A DNA stretch of 64,000 nt from Ruegeria arenilitoris. Its GTDB lineage: Bacteria > Pseudomonadota > Alphaproteobacteria > Rhodobacterales > Rhodobacteraceae. Under the pieces are notes generated by a model. The model saw only the letters and a list, made by a program, of their open reading frames with translations, had not been told where the DNA came from and searched no databases. Below, one piece after another: positions 1-8,510 of this stretch. Each line of letters opens with the position of its first letter. Within the stretch, counting starts at the first letter, position 1. Made by a program: the position numbers and the translations under genes. The stretch lies in NCBI RefSeq assembly GCF_013030985.1, contig NZ_WPYP01000013.1:1-64000 (forward strand), given 5' to 3'.

Positions 1-49
1 CGTGAAGCTGCAGAACCTTAACAAAGGCCTCTTCCGTCGTCATTTTCAT
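1..49 (-). CDS. xsc: Sulfoacetaldehyde acetyltransferase Xsc, N-terminal fragment
   Basis: Only the first 16 codons lie in the window; the gene continues to the left. They read MKMTTEEAFVKVLQLH, which matches the start of the thiamine-diphosphate enzyme Xsc in Roseobacter-group bacteria. A purine-rich AAGGACA lies about 10 bases before the ATG at position 49; a second ATG two codons in is a possible alternative. Xsc cleaves sulfoacetaldehyde with phosphate into acetyl phosphate and sulfite in the cytoplasm. It is the last gene seen of a minus-strand operon whose upstream genes import taurine and oxidise it to sulfoacetaldehyde, so the context fits exactly. The call rests on 16 residues plus context; another ThDP enzyme is possible but unlikely. 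Confidence 0.72.
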   Translation of the reverse strand, partial: MKMTTEEAFVKVLQLH

Positions 50-89
50 CTGAGTCTGTCCTTGTTTGAGACGTCAAAGCGTTGGTGAG

Positions 90-1493
90 TTAGAGAATTT
101 CGTCCCTGAGGTAGTAGCCGACATAAGCCATGCGCTGGCCCAATCGTCGGAAAGGTGTGAGGATGCCGTGGCTTGGCAAAGGCGACGTGAAGATTGGCAG
201 GTCAAATGCCTTGTCCTTTTCACCGGCAACCAACTGCGCCATGCGTCGCCCGGCCTGTGCTGAATACATCACGCCGTTACCGCCATACCCCATCGCGTAG
301 AACACGCTTTGATCAGGGTCTGGCTGGAAGATGCGGGGCATCATGTCGTGGCTGACATCGACCCACCCCCACCACGAGTAGTCGAGGTTGATGTCTTCCA
401 GCGCCGGGAACTTGCGGGCGAGACCTTTTTTCAGCAGTTCCAAATGCTTGTTGTTTTCAGCGTCCCGCCCTGTCACCGCACTGCGGCTGCCGATCTGCAT
501 CCGGTTGTCTGGCAACAGGCGATAGTAGTGCCGCAACGTGCGGGTATCGGTCAGGGGTGACTTGGTCTGAATGCCGCACTCGTCCAGCTCGGACTGGGTT
601 AACGGCCGGGTGACCATCGAATTCGACAGGATCGGCATCAGGCGGTGTTTCGTCCGATTGTTCAAGCCGGGTGGGGTGTAACCGGCGGTCGCCAGAGCCA
701 CGGTCTTTGCCCGGACAATGCCCCCCGGTGTGCGCAGATGATGAACGCCGCTCTTGGTCTCCCACCCCATCACCGGGCTGCCGGTGTGGATTTTCACACC
801 CAACCGACGAGCCATGTTGACATAACCAAAGGCCAGCTTTCCGGCATGGATGCAGGTGCCATCAGGCTCCCACATGGCGCCTACTGCCTCCATGTCCCGG
901 ACGTGGCTTTCGTGCAGTTCATCGCGATAGATGATGCGCGAGCCATAGCCGAACACATCGTTCAGCAGTTTGCTCTCTTTCTTGAGCGACGGCATCACTT
1001 TGTCCCGGTGAGCAATATAGTAATGCCCCCCCGGCTGCGGATCGCAGTTGATATCATCCGAAGCGATCAGATCATTGAACAGCTCAAAGGCTTCGGTCAC
1101 CTCTGCGTGCATGCCTTTGGCGACATCAATGCCCCACCGCTCGATCCACTGCGAGCGTTTCAGCCGCCCGGATGAAATCTGGGCCTGCCCGCCATTGCGG
1201 GTCGAACAGCCCCAGGCCACGGTGTTTGCCTCCAGAACCACGGCCTGAATGCCATGTTCCTTGGCCAGATGAATGGCGGTCGACAGGCCGGTATAGCCCG
1301 AGCCGATTACAACGACATCGGCGTCCGTGTCACTGGGTACCGGGCCGTCATCCGCAGGCGGCGTGCCGGCGGTGCCAATCCAATAGGTTGGCGCGTGGTC
1401 GCGATTGTGACCCGGGCCCGCATCTATGATGGGGTCATACTTGGGATCATAGCTGGCCTTGGGCCAGTGACGCGGGATGCTGTTGTCCACCAT
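90..1493 (-). CDS. tauY: Taurine dehydrogenase large subunit, FAD-dependent
   Basis: A 467-residue FAD-dependent oxidoreductase of the DAO family. A Rossmann dinucleotide-binding motif (VVVIGSGYTGLSTAIHLA) lies near residues 60-77, followed by an acidic residue in VVLEAN, and a C-terminal FAD motif (AMGYGGNGVMYSAQAG) lies near residue 405. There is no signal peptide. In Rhodobacter sphaeroides and Paracoccus, TauXY is the proposed cytochrome-c-linked taurine dehydrogenase that releases ammonia and gives sulfoacetaldehyde for Xsc. Here the gene lies between tauX and xsc, which is the arrangement known for that pathway. The start at 1493 has GGAG about ten bases upstream. An alternative reading is a generic glycine/D-amino-acid oxidase, but the operon argues for taurine. 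Confidence 0.8.
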   Translation of the reverse strand: MVDNSIPRHWPKASYDPKYDPIIDAGPGHNRDHAPTYWIGTAGTPPADDGPVPSDTDADVVVIGSGYTGLSTAIHLAKEHGIQAVVLEANTVAWGCSTRNGGQAQISSGRLKRSQWIERWGIDVAKGMHAEVTEAFELFNDLIASDDINCDPQPGGHYYIAHRDKVMPSLKKESKLLNDVFGYGSRIIYRDELHESHVRDMEAVGAMWEPDGTCIHAGKLAFGYVNMARRLGVKIHTGSPVMGWETKSGVHHLRTPGGIVRAKTVALATAGYTPPGLNNRTKHRLMPILSNSMVTRPLTQSELDECGIQTKSPLTDTRTLRHYYRLLPDNRMQIGSRSAVTGRDAENNKHLELLKKGLARKFPALEDINLDYSWWGWVDVSHDMMPRIFQPDPDQSVFYAMGYGGNGVMYSAQAGRRMAQLVAGEKDKAFDLPIFTSPLPSHGILTPFRRLGQRMAYVGYYLRDEIL

Positions 1494-1530
1494 TCTTGTT
1501 TTTCTCCGAAGCTGCGCGCAGGGCGGCGGA

Positions 1531-1917
1531 TCAGGCTTTGAACATTGGGCGCGTTTTTCGAAGCGCCTGTTTCACGATGATTTTTCCGTCACGCACGGTG
1601 AACAGATCGGCGCCTTCGGCCTCGATCCGCATGCCGTTGGCGTCAGTGCCGGAAAAGGTCCATTCCGATACGGCCCGGTCACCATGCACGAAGTGGCTGT
1701 GGTGATCCCAATGGGCGTCTTTCATGCCGGCCCACACGCCCGAGAAGGCGGCGGCGATGGCTTCGGCACCTTCGACTTTGTTGCCGTATTTCTCATCGCC
1801 GGCCACGGTGTAGAACACGCAATCATCGGCGAAATGGGTCATCACACCGTTGATGTCGTGACGGTTGAAAGCGTCGAACGTGTCGGCCAGGTCCTGCGCC
1901 GTCAGGGTTTTGCTCAT
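1531..1917 (-). CDS. tauX: Taurine dehydrogenase small subunit, SnoaL-like
   Basis: A 128-residue protein with the NTF2/SnoaL-like fold signature: an N-terminal helix (DTFDAFNRHDINGVMTHFADD), then VFYTVAGDEKYGNKVEGAEAI and a strand-rich C-terminal half. No signal peptide is visible. It lies 37 bases upstream of the FAD subunit and downstream of the stress protein, in the same order as tauX-tauY in other Rhodobacteraceae, where it is named the small subunit of taurine dehydrogenase. AAGGAAA precedes the ATG at a good distance. SnoaL-like proteins are functionally diverse, so the name depends on gene order and on my memory of the R. sphaeroides cluster. Confidence 0.72.
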   Translation of the reverse strand: MSKTLTAQDLADTFDAFNRHDINGVMTHFADDCVFYTVAGDEKYGNKVEGAEAIAAAFSGVWAGMKDAHWDHHSHFVHGDRAVSEWTFSGTDANGMRIEAEGADLFTVRDGKIIVKQALRKTRPMFKA

Positions 1918-1943
1918 ATTGTGTTTCCTTTTCAGAGGGGGTG

Positions 1944-2438
1944 TTACGTTTCGTCCGGGTTCGGAACGATCAGTGTCGGGATCTTGGACCGCCGCAAAAC
2001 GCGCTTGGCGACGGTACCCAGGAAGGTGTGCGAGAAGCCGTGGTCATGCGCGCCCAGCACGATCAGATCACAGCCCATCTCAACCGAACGGCGCAGGATC
2101 ACTTCGGCCGGGTGGCCATCGGTGACCTCGACCGAGGTGACCTGATCGCGAATCTTGGCATCATCGCCTTCGAAACGGGCCCAGAACTTGGCCTGCCGTT
2201 CGGCCAACACCTGGCGCACCATTTCGTGGCGGCGCGACTGCGCGGTTTTGCGGGTTTCCTCGTTCAGGATGAACATTTCCATCGTGATTTTGACGTCATC
2301 TGAAAGCGGCTCGTTGACGTGTAGGACGTGGATCTGCGCTCCGGTCGCCTGCGCGATGCTGGCGGCATGGCGCAGGGCGTGGGGTGAGTTCGCCGACAAG
2401 TCGGTGGCAAACAGGATGTTGGTGACCAGTTGTTTCAT
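1944..2438 (-). CDS. Universal stress protein (UspA family)
   Basis: A 164-residue UspA-type protein. The N-terminal strand ILFATDLSANSPHALRHAASIA and the C-terminal LIVLGAHDHGFSHTFLGTVAKRVL give the usual alpha/beta hydrolase-like nucleotide-binding fold with a Gly-rich loop near residues 131-145. It lies 18 bases downstream of the TRAP large permease gene and upstream of tauX, so it is co-transcribed. Usp proteins are often encoded inside TRAP transporter operons (TeaD in the ectoine system is the known case, where it binds ATP and modulates transport), so a regulatory role for taurine uptake is a fair inference. No taurine-specific feature can be seen in it. Confidence 0.85.
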   Translation of the reverse strand: MKQLVTNILFATDLSANSPHALRHAASIAQATGAQIHVLHVNEPLSDDVKITMEMFILNEETRKTAQSRRHEMVRQVLAERQAKFWARFEGDDAKIRDQVTSVEVTDGHPAEVILRRSVEMGCDLIVLGAHDHGFSHTFLGTVAKRVLRRSKIPTLIVPNPDET

Positions 2439-2456
2439 GTCGTCAACCTTTCCGGG

Positions 2457-3797
2457 TCAGTAGCCCAGCAGCCGTGGCAGCCACAGCGACAGTTCAGGGA
2501 AGAAGGCGATGATGAAGATCGCGGCGGTATTGGCGGCGGCAAACGGCAGCGCCCGCAGCGAGATCTGTTCGATCGAGATGTTTGAAATCCCCGAAGCGAT
2601 GAACAGGTTCTCACCCAGCGGTGGAGTCTGGAAGCCGATGCCCAGTGTACAGACCATCACCACGCCAAAGTGGATCGGATCAATACCCACCGAATAGGCC
2701 ACCGGCAGCATCACCGGAACCAGGATCAGGATGGTGGCCAGCGTCTCCATGAACATGCCGACGAACAGCAGGAAGAAGATGATCAGCGCCCAGATCAAAT
2801 AAAGGTTGTCGGTAAAGCTGAGCATCGAGTCGGCGATGATCGCCGGGATCTGGTTTTCTACCAGCAGACGGCCAAACACGGTTGCGGTGAACAGGATCAG
2901 CAGCACCCGCCCAGTCAGCCACGTCGTGGCCTCAAGCGACTGGAACAGCGATTGCCAGGTCAGTTCGCGGTAGATGACCACACCTACGACCAGCGTGTAG
3001 AAGATCGCGACAATTGCGGCCTCGGTCGGGGTGAAGAAGCCGGTGTAGATACCGCCCAGGATCACCAGCGGTGCCATCAGCGACCAGAACCCGCGATACA
3101 TTTCGCAGAACACGTTACGGATGGACCAGCCTTCGGCCGAGCCCTTGTAGCCGCGCTTTTTGGACATGAAAAAATTCAGGATCAGCAGGCTGGTGGCGAT
3201 CAGGAAGGCCGGAACAAAACCTGCGATGAAAAGTTTCGAGATTGAGACCGATTGGAAGGTGCCGAATTTCTCGACCGCTTCGGGCGGTGGCGCCATGCCG
3301 AGCGCGGCAATGCCGAAGATCACCATCGGGATGGAGGGAGGAATGATAATCCCGAGGCCGCCAGAGGACGCCGTGATCGCCGAGGCATAGCCGCGCTCAT
3401 ATCCGCGGTTGATCATGGCAGGGATCATCAGCATCCCCACCGCCGCGGTTGTTGCCGGGCCTGAACCCGAGATGGCGCCAAAAAACAGACAGGCCATGAC
3501 AGTTGCCGCCGAAATGCCGCCGGTGAAGGGGCCGGCCAGGCTTTCAGCAACATTGATAAGCCGTTTTGATATCCCGGCGGCCTCCATCAGGGCTCCAGCC
3601 AGGATAAAGGCGGGCAGCGCCATCAGCGGGAAGGCTCCCACCGAAGTAAAGGCGATCTGCACGAATTTGATGGGGTTTTCGCCCAGATACAGGAACGAAA
3701 ACAGCGAGGCCACACCCAGAGCCACAGTGATCGGTGCACCGATCAGCAGCAAAAGTAGGAATGAGCCAAACAGAATTGTAACGATTTCGGATTCCAT
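2457..3797 (-). CDS. tauM: TRAP transporter large permease (DctM type), taurine
   Basis: A 446-residue integral membrane protein with about a dozen hydrophobic segments, of the usual length for DctM subunits. Typical family stretches are present: GAPITVALGVASL near the N-terminus, the repeated GLGIIIPPSIPMVIFG, and ETLATILILVPVMLPVA with FQTPPLGENLF in the second half. TRAP transporters use a sodium gradient and a periplasmic binding protein. The gene follows tauL by 18 bases with AGGGAGG before the ATG. Its place in an operon with tauX, tauY and xsc points to taurine as substrate. Confidence 0.85.
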   Translation of the reverse strand: MESEIVTILFGSFLLLLLIGAPITVALGVASLFSFLYLGENPIKFVQIAFTSVGAFPLMALPAFILAGALMEAAGISKRLINVAESLAGPFTGGISAATVMACLFFGAISGSGPATTAAVGMLMIPAMINRGYERGYASAITASSGGLGIIIPPSIPMVIFGIAALGMAPPPEAVEKFGTFQSVSISKLFIAGFVPAFLIATSLLILNFFMSKKRGYKGSAEGWSIRNVFCEMYRGFWSLMAPLVILGGIYTGFFTPTEAAIVAIFYTLVVGVVIYRELTWQSLFQSLEATTWLTGRVLLILFTATVFGRLLVENQIPAIIADSMLSFTDNLYLIWALIIFFLLFVGMFMETLATILILVPVMLPVAYSVGIDPIHFGVVMVCTLGIGFQTPPLGENLFIASGISNISIEQISLRALPFAAANTAAIFIIAFFPELSLWLPRLLGY

Positions 3798-3815
3798 GAC
3801 GTGTCCTCCCTGCCT

Positions 3816-4352
3816 TTAGTCGTTCTTCGCTGCTTCGGTCGCAGCTTTGATTTCGTCGAGGTCGATCTGATCGGGGTCGTGAATTTCCTCGCCCTTGATC
3901 AGGCGGCGGTAATTCACCTGAAGGATGCGGAAGGTCATCAGCGCAAAGGCGATGGGCAGCACCATGTAGATGTACTTCATCTCGATGCCCAACGTCTGGG
4001 ACTTCCAGAACTTGTTCATCTTGTTGAAAACAAAATCCGTCGCCAGATAGAGGAAGTAGACATTGAAGAAGAGCCAGAAGAGATCGGCAAAGGCTTCGAT
4101 ATACTTGATCGCGCCGTCGGGCAGGAATTTGAATTGGAACGTCACGCGGTTATGCGCGCCCTTCAAGGCGGCGTAACTGGCGCCGAAATAGACGAACCAG
4201 ACGAACATGTAGACCGAGAGTTCCTCGATCCAGCTGATCGAAAAGCCGAAGACTTCGCGCGCGACGATCTGTACGAACAAAAGGCAGACGAAACCGGATA
4301 ACAAAATCCGGCATATGACGCTTTCTATATTGTCCAGAAATTTCCAGAACAT
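3816..4352 (-). CDS. tauL: TRAP transporter small permease (DctQ type), taurine
   Basis: A 178-residue protein with four predicted membrane segments (near residues 15-35, 45-65, 88-108 and 128-148), the normal DctQ architecture. The family-typical FGFSISWIEELSVYMFVWFVYFGASYAAL lies near residues 33-61. The highly charged C-terminus (DPDQIDLDEIKAATEAAKND) is cytoplasmic. DctQ bridges the binding protein and the large permease. The gene lies between the binding protein gene (67 bases upstream) and the large permease gene (18 bases downstream), the standard P-Q-M order. Confidence 0.82.
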   Translation of the reverse strand: MFWKFLDNIESVICRILLSGFVCLLFVQIVAREVFGFSISWIEELSVYMFVWFVYFGASYAALKGAHNRVTFQFKFLPDGAIKYIEAFADLFWLFFNVYFLYLATDFVFNKMNKFWKSQTLGIEMKYIYMVLPIAFALMTFRILQVNYRRLIKGEEIHDPDQIDLDEIKAATEAAKND

Positions 4353-4419
4353 GTGGTTTCCCTCCTCCCTGAGATGAGAAGAGCGCCGCGGCGCTCTTCC
4401 CTGTATCGCTCTGCGGCGA

Positions 4420-5436
4420 TTATTGCTGGACCGGATCGCGGCCGATGGCTTCGAGAACGGCGTTCAGCTTTTCGACGCCACCGATGGACTCGTAGAACTG
4501 CGGCCAAACGGCACCGGTCGCCAGTTCGATGAACTCGGCCTCGTCGTTTTCGGGATCAACAATTTCCATGCCCTTGGCGACCAGCTCTTCTTTGATAGCG
4601 GCTTCCGAGTCGCGCAGGAACTGAGCGGATTTCTGGGTTGCTTCCTGACCTGCTTCCAGGATCATCTGCTGCTCTTCTTCGCTCAGGCTCTGAAACACGG
4701 CCTCGGAAATGATCAGCGGTTCGATCGAGAAGATGTAACGCAGGTTGGTCACGTGGTCCTGGACCTCGTAAAACTTCATCGCGTTGATGGTCATGTACGG
4801 GTTGTCCTGACCGTCGACCACTTTGGTCTGCAGACCGGTGAAGGTTTCCGACCAGGCCATCGGGGTCGGGTTGATGCCCCAGGCCTTGTAGGTTTCGATC
4901 ATGATCTCGTTCTTGGGAACGCGGATGATCAGATCCTGCAGGTCGGCAACCGAAGTTACAGGTTTCTTCGAGTTGGTCAGGCGGCGGAAGCCGGTATAGG
5001 TCCACGCGATGATGCGTACGCCTGCGTCACGAATTGTGTTTTCCGTCAGCTCCTGGCCGATCGGGCCCTGGGTCAGGGTTTCGGCGTCTTCCAGGCTGAG
5101 GATGACGTAGGGCAGAGTGAACACGCCCACCGAAGGCGAGAACGGGGTGACGTTGTTGATCGCCAGCAGCGACATGTCCAGCGTGCCGATGGCCGCTTCG
5201 TTCACGGTGTCCTGTTCCGAGCCCAGCTGACCGTTCAGGAACAACGTTGCGGTGTGTTCGCCGCCCGACTTCGCCTCCAGTGCTTCGACAAAGAACTTAC
5301 CGGTCGCTTCCTGCGGGCTGCCTGCGCTGTCGCCGACCGCGATCTTGAAGTTTTTCGCGTCAGCCGCGCCTGCGACCATCAGCGCCGCCACGGATACGGC
5401 AGCGGTAAAGGTGCCAAGCTTGTTGATGATTGACAT
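4420..5436 (-). CDS. tauK: TRAP periplasmic binding protein (DctP type), taurine
   Basis: The open frame extends to 5733, but the start at 5436 is preferred: it has a GGAGG-like site 6-9 bases upstream and begins a clear signal peptide (MSIINKLGTFTAAVSVAALMVAGAADA). That gives 338 residues, the usual DctP length. Family features include KFFVEALEAKSGGEHTATLF, GQLGSEQDTVNEAAIGTLDMSL and the conserved central arginine in DLIIRVPKNEIMIETYKAWG that binds the carboxylate, or here presumably the sulfonate. First gene of the tau operon, divergent from a LysR gene; the promoter must lie in the 156 bases between them. Confidence 0.85.
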   Translation of the reverse strand: MSIINKLGTFTAAVSVAALMVAGAADAKNFKIAVGDSAGSPQEATGKFFVEALEAKSGGEHTATLFLNGQLGSEQDTVNEAAIGTLDMSLLAINNVTPFSPSVGVFTLPYVILSLEDAETLTQGPIGQELTENTIRDAGVRIIAWTYTGFRRLTNSKKPVTSVADLQDLIIRVPKNEIMIETYKAWGINPTPMAWSETFTGLQTKVVDGQDNPYMTINAMKFYEVQDHVTNLRYIFSIEPLIISEAVFQSLSEEEQQMILEAGQEATQKSAQFLRDSEAAIKEELVAKGMEIVDPENDEAEFIELATGAVWPQFYESIGGVEKLNAVLEAIGRDPVQQ

Positions 5437-5528
5437 GGATTTCCTCCCATTTGTCAGGTTTCGAGGTGCGCGCTGACCAGGGGAGAGTTGGCCAGTCCGA
5501 TTCTGCCTCGGCGCGGAAAACCTAGCTT

Positions 5529-5562
5529 GCGCAAAGTGTTTCTTCGTTGCTAAACTTTGCGC
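5529..5562. promoter_or_regulatory. Inverted repeat, candidate LysR operator for the taurine operon
   Basis: A perfect 9-base inverted repeat, GCGCAAAGT (5529-5537) and ACTTTGCGC (5554-5562), separated by 16 bases. It lies in the 156-base gap between tauK (minus) and the divergent LysR gene (plus). LysR-type regulators usually bind interrupted dyads with A/T-rich half sites between the genes they control, so this is the best operator candidate here. It could regulate both directions. Binding is inferred. Confidence 0.55.
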
Positions 5563-5592
5563 GATAGGTTTCACATATATCGAACTTGCAGA

Positions 5593-6546
5593 ATGAAGCT
5601 CGACACACTGTCCACACGAATAGGCGATGCCGATATCCGGCTGTTGCGGGTGTTCAAAACCGTTGTTGAAAGCGGCGGGCTTTCGGCAGCCGAGGTTGAG
5701 TTGAACATCGGCAAATCGACAATCTCCAAACACATCTCGGACCTTGAGCTGCGTCTGGACCTGAAACTCTGCAATCGCGGGCCTGCCGGTTTCTCACTGA
5801 CAGAAGACGGGGAAAAGGTGCTGCGCGCCGCCGAAGACCTGCTGATTTCCGTCTCGCAGTTTCGAACGGAAGTGAACGAAATCAAGGAGCAACTGGCGGG
5901 AATTATTCGGGTGGCGTTGTTCGATCAATGCACCTCAAACCCGGAGGCGCGGCTGGCCCGCTCGATCCACAAGTTCAACGAGGCAGCGCCCGCCGTTCAA
6001 ATCGAGCTTTCGGTGGAGCCCCCCAACGTGATCGAAACCATGGTTATTTCCGGGCATCTGGATATCGGGATCATTGCGTTGCACCGTCCCTCAGCCAGTC
6101 TTGATTATGTCCCGCTCTATGGAGAAGACATGTTTCTGTATTGCGGCAATGAACACCCTTTGTTTGATCGTTCAGATGCCGATCTGAACATGGACGAGCT
6201 GCGCAAGTTCAACTATGCGGGCCTCAGCGTGAATTCCCCAAATCTCATTGTTGGTCAGCAATTGGGCTTTAAGCGCGCGGCAAAGGTACAGAGCGAACAG
6301 GCTCTAGCCGTTTTGATTCTATCCGGCCGGTATCTAGGGTATCTGCCGGACCACCTTGCCCGGCAATTTGTTGACCAGAAATTGATGAAGAAGGTTTTGC
6401 CCAGCGAAACTCAGTATCGCACACGATTTGCGGCTGTGACCCGAAGGCAACCCGCGCCAACACGCATCACCAAACTTTTCATGAGTGTTTTGAGCCAACA
6501 ACACGACAATCCAGATCATGCTGAAACCTGCTCACGGTTGATTTGA
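5593..6546 (+). CDS. LysR-family transcriptional regulator of the taurine operon
   Basis: The ATG at 5593 (317 residues) is preferred over an upstream TTG at 5557. An N-terminal winged helix-turn-helix (RLLRVFKTVVESGGLSAAEVELNIGKSTISKHISDLELRL, about residues 12-51) is followed by a LysR effector-binding domain (from about residue 100, with FDQCTSNPEARL and GHLDIGIIALHRPS). It is divergent from tauK across a short gap with an inverted repeat, so it most likely controls taurine uptake and oxidation in response to taurine or a product. Many Rhodobacteraceae use the MocR/GntR-type TauR here instead; none is seen beside this operon. Confidence 0.85.
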   Translation: MKLDTLSTRIGDADIRLLRVFKTVVESGGLSAAEVELNIGKSTISKHISDLELRLDLKLCNRGPAGFSLTEDGEKVLRAAEDLLISVSQFRTEVNEIKEQLAGIIRVALFDQCTSNPEARLARSIHKFNEAAPAVQIELSVEPPNVIETMVISGHLDIGIIALHRPSASLDYVPLYGEDMFLYCGNEHPLFDRSDADLNMDELRKFNYAGLSVNSPNLIVGQQLGFKRAAKVQSEQALAVLILSGRYLGYLPDHLARQFVDQKLMKKVLPSETQYRTRFAAVTRRQPAPTRITKLFMSVLSQQHDNPDHAETCSRLI

Positions 6547-7003
6547 AGGCAACAAACACCAAGGAACGCGGTTCCGTCAATTTCGGGCCAATACTTGCAA
6601 CACAACCGCGTGGCCTTGAAGCCAATGTAGCTGAGGTTACGCCACCCGCCGTTTTCATCCTGTGCATTGTGCGGATGTTCACAAGGGGGGCCAGTCAGCA
6701 TCTGCGCAATAAAGCCAATCCGCGCGCGGACATTCCAGACCGGTGTTCGGGCCTGGTGTCCGCTTCAGAGGCCATCTGACATAACCCATTCAATATCTGC
6801 CACGCCGCTGAACGCCGAAAAGCTATGCGCTGTTCTTATTTCTGCTGAATGACGACGAAGCTGCCTTTGGGTTTTCCTGTGGGACAACTGGTACACAGTG
6901 CGCGCGAGGAGCATTGAACACGGAGAAACACGATCGCCTACCTCAGGACCCATTGATTTCCGGCAGGCCGGGTGATTCACGGTTCGAAAGCCGATCGGTG
7001 AGC
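6547..7003. other. Intergenic, no gene recognised
   Basis: About 450 bases between the LysR gene and an IS relic. Short open frames exist on both strands, but none has a recognisable domain, a good ribosome site or an intact neighbour. It probably belongs to the decayed insertion zone that follows. Confidence 0.5.
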
Positions 7004-7483
7004 ATGCCTGATCTTTTCCGGCTGGCGGATGCGCAGATGCTGCGTCTTGCGCCCGTCTTTCCTGAATCCCACGGTAAACCCCGCATCGATGATCGGCGGG
7101 TCTTGAGTGGCATTGTCTTCATCCATCGCAATGGGTTGCGGTGGCGGGATGCGCCTAAGGAATACGGGCTGCTCAAGACACTCTGCAATCGTTGGAAGCG
7201 CTGGAGCGATAAGGGCATCTTTGCCGAGAGGGGGTGAACTAAGGGTGGCATGAACACCAATCTGCATGCCATCTGCGACAGCTGAGCCATGGTGCGCCAT
7301 TGGTTCGAGCACAATGCGAATGCCGCCCGATACGACAAGCGTCGTTACAAACGCCGCAACCGTATCGAGATTATGTTCGGCAGATTGAAGGATTGGCGAC
7401 ATGTGGCAACGCGCTTCGACCGCTGCCCAAAAGTCTTTCTGTCGGCCGTCGCACTCGCAGCGATGGTCATTTACTGGCTATGA
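7004..7483 (+). pseudogene. IS5-family transposase relic, internally deleted
   Basis: The N-terminal part (MPDLFRLADAQMLRLAPVFPESHGKPRIDDRRVLSGIVFIHRN, then LRWRDAPKEYGLLKTLCNRWKRWSDKGIFA) is the start of an IS5-family (IS427-like) transposase. After a stop at about 7237, a short TKGGMNTNLHAICDS piece follows, then a C-terminal piece with RYDKRRYKRRNRIEIMFGRLKDWRHVATRFDRCPKVFLSA up to 7483. Most of the DDE catalytic middle is missing, so the element is dead. The 3' end (ATGAGGCCTGAGCCTAG) resembles the end of the relic near 38.1 kb (ATGAGTCTGGAACCTAA). Both relics lie in the same orientation. Confidence 0.85.
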
Positions 7484-8192
7484 GGCCTGAGCCTAGAGTT
7501 TCTATTTTCTGAGACACTTGAATTCGAGAACTTCCAGCTGAACAATTGGTAAGCAGCCCTTCGTGTGACACGCAGAGAATGGCCGGTTTGAGCCCTTACC
7601 GGACCTTGATCACACCTCGGTCTTTCGCTCATGCGGCAGGTCGCGAACCACGTAAACCGGACATTCTCTGAGTGGTACGCAGATGGCGGTGACTCGGACG
7701 AAGTGCTCTTTTGCTGCGTCTGTGCCAATGGCGGCTTACTCAACCAAGCGCACACTTTCTCGGTGAGAACAGGCACTCAGGTGGCAATAGAATAGCGCGC
7801 GGCGTGAACGGCCGCTCAGGCGAAACCTGCTGTGGCCGCAAAATAGCTGTGCTGCACTAGCTCGGATTCAGCGTGAGATTTTGAGCTGCTTGAGTCGACG
7901 CGCACAAAGAGTGGTTCATCAAAGGTGTCACGCAAGCGGTCCAAAGCCAAGCGTCACGACGATCTCGCCTCAGAGGTCACGCGTGGTCTCGACCGCAATC
8001 GCGGGTTCGAGATGGATTGATGAACTTTAAGGAGCCTTCGCCGCAAAGATCTGCAATACCAATCGCGACTTCGGCCGCGAACCGCTGCAGAAACGGCACG
8101 ACCAGGTGGCGATACGTTGTAGGAGCAACAATGGCGTCGGAATGGTCCCGTGTTAGACTAAGAACTCAGGTTTAGCGTTTGTGAGATTGCAG
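7484..8192. other. Intergenic, no gene recognised; holds one copy of a short repeat
   Basis: About 700 bases without a supportable gene on either strand. The only structure noted is a 26-base sequence at 7623-7648 that recurs at 8628-8653. Open frames here lack domains and ribosome sites. Confidence 0.5.
7623..7648 (+). repeat. 26-base dispersed repeat, copy 1
   Basis: Matches 8628-8653 at 24 of 26 positions; the shared core is GGTCGCGAAC preceded by a CATGC-rich segment. GACCTT precedes both copies by about 20 bases, so the related segment may be longer. It does not overlap a recognised gene. Confidence 0.6.
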
Positions 8193-8510
8193 ATGATAGT
8201 CAAAATTTGGGTCAACTGCCCATCCGAGAAAGTCGCTGACCAGATCGCGGACAGTCTTCTTGAAGAGCGTTTGGTTTCCTCATCGAACCGCTACACTGCG
8301 ACTAGCAGTAAATATCTCTGGAAGGGAAAAATCGTAACCGCGCGGGAGGTCCCACTTCTGCTGAAGACCCGAAAAGAGCTTTTTGGCGTAGTCGTTGAAG
8401 CGATCCGCAGGATGCACCCTTATGAGACGCCCAGTATTCTCTCGATTGATGTTGACCAAGCCAACGGTGAATATCTTGAGTGGATGATTGAAAGCACGCG
8501 CGAGATCTAA
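8193..8510 (+). CDS. cutA: CutA1-like divalent cation tolerance protein
   Basis: The ATG at 8193 gives 105 residues (a GTG at 8181 is an alternative). The sequence MIVKIWVNCPSEKVADQIADSL, KYLWKGKIVTAREVPLLLKT, MHPYETPSILSIDV and EYLEWM follows the whole CutA1 fold: a ferredoxin-like trimer protein of about 105-112 residues with the HPYE signature. The family's role is poorly defined (copper tolerance in older work). The usual AACVN-like segment is replaced by SSSNRYT, and no cysteine other than Cys8 is present, so metal binding may differ. It stands alone between gene-free stretches. Confidence 0.85.
   Translation: MIVKIWVNCPSEKVADQIADSLLEERLVSSSNRYTATSSKYLWKGKIVTAREVPLLLKTRKELFGVVVEAIRRMHPYETPSILSIDVDQANGEYLEWMIESTREI

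Noticed and set aside
4423-5433. A 336-codon open frame on the plus strand
   Set aside because: It is the shadow of tauK; the minus-strand product has a signal peptide and the whole DctP family pattern.
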